This document shows positions 59,949-64,000 of a DNA stretch of 64,000 nucleotides, piece by piece. Source of the stretch: Chloranthus sessilifolius (Eukaryota; Streptophyta; Magnoliopsida; Chloranthales; Chloranthaceae). Positions within the stretch are counted from its first letter, which is position 1, and every line of letters begins with the position of its first letter. Both the position numbers and the translations under genes were made by a program. A model generated the notes under the pieces. That model was given only the letters and a program-made list of their open reading frames with translations. It made no database searches and was not told the DNA's origin. Where the stretch lies: positions 13,901,501-13,965,500 of the forward strand of contig CM037596.1 of the NCBI GenBank assembly GCA_021018995.1. The letters are read 5' to 3'.

Positions 59949-62850
59949 ATGGCTACATCCGGAAATAAAGTTTACTTATTATGCTTTTATGATGGGCGAT
60001 TAAATGATTCCGACTCTAAAAAATCGGTGTACGAGGCCAAAAAAAGGAAAGTAATGGTTGTGGAGAGAGAGATAAGTTTGGAGGATTTAATTATCAAAAT
60101 ATACATGAGGTGACTAAAATTCAGATCAAAGATATAATACTAAAGCTTAGCTACGTAATGTCACAAGTAGGGGGAGAAAAGTATGTGGTAGACCTTGATG
60201 ATGATAATGACGTGCGTGAGATGATGCATTATCCACAGTTTGTCGGGTATAGTATATATATTTACGTATAAAAAGCTTCTTTCGAACAAGACAATAATTG
60301 TCATACTTATCCTTTGACTGATTTCTCTAACGGCTTAACACCTATTGAATCCCTTCCCGTTACGTGCCTATCAGAGGAGTTTGAGACTCAACGTAATACA
60401 GTTGTAAGTGCATCGACTACTGTATGTCAAACTCCTTTCACCCACCTGAATAATCTTTATATTAGAAGGTACGTAATATATTTATGATCGGTCTTGATTA
60501 GTTCACTTATATACTTATGTCTTTGTTGGATTGTGTTTGTTGAATTAATTTAATTATTTACATTGATGTGGGAACGAAGAGCATACTTTTTCATCCCCAT
60601 TCATCGCAACAGTAACTACTCGGCCCACTACTACTTCATCCTCGCATGAAAGGTTAATTCAATCTACTAAGTCTATAGTGTTGAGATTATCTCGTAAATT
60701 AAATTTATTAAGTTGATAATTGATTATCCGTCCTTCAACAAGCATGTTGGTGTGACATGTGTTTCAAATAGTGAAAATGAAGTCGGCGCGATTTAGCGCA
60801 TGTCCCCATTGATCCAGCCAACAAAAATATAAGTGCATCTCTGGGCGGTGTGTTCGGGGGCAATGCATATAATATCGGTATAGTTGGGAATGAGAAAGCT
60901 ACTGCACTCTCTAAGGGAGGTAGTATAGATGCCAGCATATGAACCTTTAATGCAGAGACCAGTAGTGAGTATAAGGGGGGTGAACTCAACGGAAGAGAAA
61001 GTAGGGGTACACCTCCTGTTAGCGAGTCAAGGCACAATGATCGAGTGACTGATATTACAGAATCCCACGTTTGTGACACAAACGACATGCTTCCTATCTT
61101 TGAAGACATATATGTGGTGGATGAGGCGCAACAAGTGCGCGGTGTTCCTGGCGCAGATGGTGTTCTCAATTTAAGCCAAATATTCACTGGGAAGATATCA
61201 TTCCAGAATGCTTTGTGAGAATTTGCAATGCATGAGAATTTCAAAATTAAACTGACCAAAACTAATTGGAAGGTTGTTGCTGCTAGATGTCGTGAAGATG
61301 GATGCTCTTAGTGTATACGTGCTTTGACGATGAGAGACTCAGATTATTTTAAAATTAAAAGATTTACTTCAGAGCATACTTATGGGTTGCCACGAGATAG
61401 ACAACAGAGTCATCGTTAAGCTACAAGTATTTGGATGGCGTCAATTGCGAAGGACCAACTGAAAGAAAATAGCAACTACACCCCCAAGCAGATAATGTGT
61501 AACATGAGAATGCGATTTCAAACCAATACAGGATATCGGAGTGCTTGGCGTGCAAAAGAGATCGCTCTTAATGATATCAAAGGTATTTGAAAGGAGTCTT
61601 ATAAATTGTTCCCATCATATATGGTGGAACTGAAACGTGTGGATCCTCAATGCCTTATATACCTACAGACGAAGGAAGACAATGCATTCTTGAGAATCTT
61701 TTGAGCATTTGGGCCATCCATTAATTCATTTAGGAAGTATTTGCGGCAACTTATTTCGGTTAATGGTACACATTTATTCGAAAGGTATAGAGCTTCACTC
61801 CTCATAGCTACCGTCATTTATGGGAATAAGAGGATATTTTCGTTGTGTTTTGCCATGGTGGAATAAGATAATAGTAGTTCTTGGGAATATTTTTTACATG
61901 GATTAGCAGAGATCATAGGATACGATTCACGCGTAGTAATTCTAAGTGACTGGCAAAAAAGTCTTACTCAAACAGTACCAAAAGTCTTTCGATATGCTTC
62001 GCATGAGTATTATTTATATCACATTGAGAAACTTTTGAGGAGTATGTACAAGAATGAACTTGTAATAAAGCACACAAAGAAAGCATGTTACGCGTATACC
62101 GAAATAAAATTTGATAAAGAAATGAGTGAAATTCAGAAGATTTCTGAAGAAGTGTATGACTAAATTGTTCAAATTGGAAAACAACATTGGGCTAGAGCAT
62201 ATTTTCCTATTGGAAGATATGAACACACGACCACATCACGGTCTGAATGTCTCAATAATGTACTAAAAGATGCTAGGGAGCTACCGATCATTGGTCTAAT
62301 AGAAAATACGCATAAGAAGGTGATGAAATATTTTTACAATAGAAGGAACAAGACAGAAAAGTGAACCACAATTATGATGTCAAAGACTGAAGAGTTTCTT
62401 AAAGAAAATGATAGAGCGGCGTTCACGTATACTACATTCCCCTCTTATTTCAATGAATTTTCAATTGTTGGAAATACTAGAAACACCGCGCATCTGAAAA
62501 AACGAACGTGTTCTTGTCGGCAATTTGAAATTTTGGATGTCCCGCGTAAACATGCATTGGCAGCCATAAAGAATCGTTGCACAAATCCTTATTTATACGT
62601 TCAAGATTGATTCACGGTGGATAGGTACCGCAAGACTTACGAGTCTGTTATTCATGCCACTCTGAGTAGTGATAACTGGGTCGAATCTAAGGAAAAAAGA
62701 ATAGTTATGCCACCAGTTCCTAAGATACCAATAGGACGACCTAAAAAATTAAGAAGAAAGAGTGTCGGTGAGATAGTCGCATGTCGGCGATGCACCAATT
62801 ATAGGGAGGTTGGTCACAATCAAAAAAGTTGCAGAAGATCCCCTAAAGGT
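59949..62850 (+). pseudogene. MuDR-type MULE transposase gene, decayed
   Basis: The start MATSGNKVYLLCFYDGRLND opens the N-terminal region with KYVVDLDDDNDVREMMHY, as in plant MULE proteins. Donor-like sites at 60468 and 60652 suggest two or three 5' introns. From 61140 come the MuDR DNA-binding region (FKIKLTKTNWKVVAARCRED) and the transposase core (ISVNGTHLFERYRASLLIAT, SLCFAMVE, SWEYFLHGLAE, VVILSDWQKSL). A SWIM finger CSCRQFEILDVPRKHAL lies near 62507..62560, and a CCHC knuckle CRRCTNYREVGHNQKSC near 62790..62840. The first catalytic aspartate, normally VDGTHL, is N here; the second is kept in LSDWQ. At least eight in-frame stops and one shift near 60100 break the gene. Confidence 0.86.
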
Positions 62851-62910
62851 AACATTTTTCCTACACAAGTACACAATGCTTACATAGTCATTTTAAAAGT
62901 TTTTTCATAG

Positions 62911-63479
62911 ACTCCTACTTGCTTTCACTATCTATTATGCATTTTATCTCTCGTTCGTTTATCTAGAATAACCTATAACAATTTGATGTTTTCTATTATT
63001 TATTTGCTTAGAGGTTCTAGTGACAGATGCAACAGTGTCACGTGGGCTTTGAGGTCTTACGAAGTTATCTTAAAGCTATTGAGGCAACGAACTTATGCTC
63101 CGTACTGACAGAGTTCAGTTTTCATAAACATCAAACAAAGGTAACCCTTACATTCATATGACAACATGCAAAGTAAATCAATATTATAGGAGTCAAACCG
63201 AGGTAACCCTTAAATTAAGAACATGCAAATGAAATTATATATTGGTGATAGTTCTAAATTACATATGCATAAAAGGTAAACAAAATTTACTCAAATAGAA
63301 AATAGTAGAAGATAGGGAGGTTCGAGACCTAATACGATGTAGATAGAAAATATTAGAAATACATGTCTGCTAAACATAAATAAGAATTCACTGCGAAACG
63401 CAAATTCAAATCTGCCCATAATCCACTGGGCATATGTCAAAATGTCATTTACTGCCAGTAGTTCAATTTCCCCTAAGCG
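62911..63479. other. no gene recognised
   Basis: AT-rich sequence between the MULE gene and the convergent small ORF. A segment with GAGGTAACCCTTA occurs twice (about 63135 and 63198). Confidence 0.4.
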
Positions 63480-63722
63480 TCACTCGTTTATTTGCTCTAG
63501 AGTATTATAAGGTGGAATACACCATATATCATCTCCCTCAAAAGGGGATAAATAAAGTTCATGAAGCTTGAAGATGTCATCGATGATGTATATGACATAA
63601 AAATTATCGCTAAATGGGAAGGCCTCCTGATCCATGATGCAATATTTGCAGACCCGATTTAGAATAAATCGATCGACTTCAAGAAGTACTTCTGCTAAGA
63701 TCCTCTGCAGTAGGGTTGCCAT
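63480..63722 (-). CDS. small convergent ORF of unknown function, 80 codons
   Basis: Read from the ATG at 63722: MATLLQRILAEVLLEVDRF, then CKYCIMDQEAFPFSDNF, ending at 63480. I do not recognise it. The protein is acidic toward the C-terminus, has one CxxC pair, and has no signal peptide or clear membrane segment. An upstream in-frame ATG at 63899 would add 59 residues. The inner ATG is preferred because a TATA box (63789..63797) lies about 70 bp before it. It converges with the MULE transposase gene, like the second gene of maize MuDR, but I see no sequence likeness to MURB. It may be host or spurious. Confidence 0.4.
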   Translation of the reverse strand: MATLLQRILAEVLLEVDRFILNRVCKYCIMDQEAFPFSDNFYVIYIIDDIFKLHELYLSPFEGDDIWCIPPYNTLEQINE

Positions 63723-63788
63723 GAATGTGTATAGGGGGGTGTTGAACAAAAGGGGTTGAGAGGTGATGAGTAAGTGTTGTATGTGTGT

Positions 63789-63797
63789 TATTTTATA
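63789..63797 (-). promoter_or_regulatory. TATA box of the small convergent ORF
   Basis: TATAAAATA on the minus strand, in a context ACTATAAAATAACAC, about 70 bp upstream of the ATG at 63722. This leaves room for a leader of about 35-40 bases. Confidence 0.45.
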
Positions 63798-63832
63798 GTT
63801 GTGAGCTAGGTAGAGACTATTACTAGCCTCTA

Positions 63833-64000
63833 TGAGTTGACAACACATACGTAGTGGAGGAGTTATTATTCGCCGAGATGACGTATGAGTTGACAACACA
63901 TACTAGGCTCTACAATTTGACAACACACACATAGCTGAAATTATGGTACAATACTCATAACTACAGTAATGGTAGACTGTATCAGTTGAGAACACATACA
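63833..64000. repeat. GTTGACAACACATAC subterminal repeats
   Basis: The word GTTGACAACACATAC or close variants occurs four times at about 63835, 63887, 63917 and 63984, some with GTATGA before it. The spacing is roughly 30-65 bp. It may be the upstream region of the small ORF or the subterminal region of the MULE's right end, which lies outside the window. Confidence 0.6.

Noticed and set aside
60735-61259. 174-codon minus-strand frame
   Set aside because: It is the antisense of the MULE transposase region, whose sense reading has clear family motifs; this frame has none.

Overview
This is an AT-rich plant nuclear window, almost certainly from an angiosperm. The evidence is intron-bearing host sequence, a WEB-family coiled-coil gene, Ty3-type LTR elements with initiator-Met-tRNA primer sites, hAT, MULE and CACTA-type DNA transposons, MITEs, and many (TC)n(TA)n microsatellites. 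I see one convincing intact host gene: a two-exon WEB-family gene at 16153..21056 on the + strand. Almost everything else is transposon sequence, much of it nested.

Layout. 1..7962: a broken Ty3/gypsy chromovirus on the minus strand, with gag, protease, RT, RNase H, integrase and chromodomain remnants and a 2.4 kb LTR at 5566..7962. 7963..11670: a decayed FAR1/MULE-type transposase gene on the minus strand (8478..10846) between two AAGCG-rich repeat blocks, then a 58-60 bp tandem array. 11940..13199: a MITE sitting in (TA)n tracts and copy A of a GC-rich foldback repeat family. 14192..14323: a small CACTA-type MITE. 15405..21585: copy 1 of a segmental duplication carrying the intact WEB gene; its intron holds a solo LTR and a Harbinger-type MITE. 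21881..25580: MITEs, a short dispersed duplication and microsatellites.

25581..36918 is a nest. A foldback element is interrupted by a short LTR element without coding capacity (25831..32779), which is itself interrupted by a 4.5 kb hAT (28227..32695). The other arm of the foldback is interrupted by a solo LTR (33157..36290), which is itself interrupted by a 1.34 kb hAT-type MITE (34750..36089). A second foldback copy follows directly.

36925..56980 is copy 2 of the segmental duplication. Its WEB gene is a pseudogene (exons at 37745 and 52253). It carries a 12.2 kb insertion (39026..51243) that copy 1 lacks. That insertion has a CACTA-like left end and contains a near-complete hAT with a perfect 8 bp target duplication (40877..46271), two related MITEs, and a fragment of a plastid phosphoenolpyruvate/phosphate translocator gene with introns. 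A 2.5 kb solo LTR (54463..56951) lies in the 3' flank; copy 1 preserves its empty site.

57686..64000: a MULE with a promoter-like 5' region, a 1.8 kb array of CTGACCTAGG/CCTAGGTCAG motifs, a decayed MuDR-type transposase gene (59949..62850, +) and a small convergent TATA-bearing ORF (63480..63722, -). The right end of the MULE lies outside the window.

The paired copies around the WEB gene give a natural with/without comparison, so several insertion boundaries can be read to the base. Boundaries marked approximate were read by eye without alignment software.
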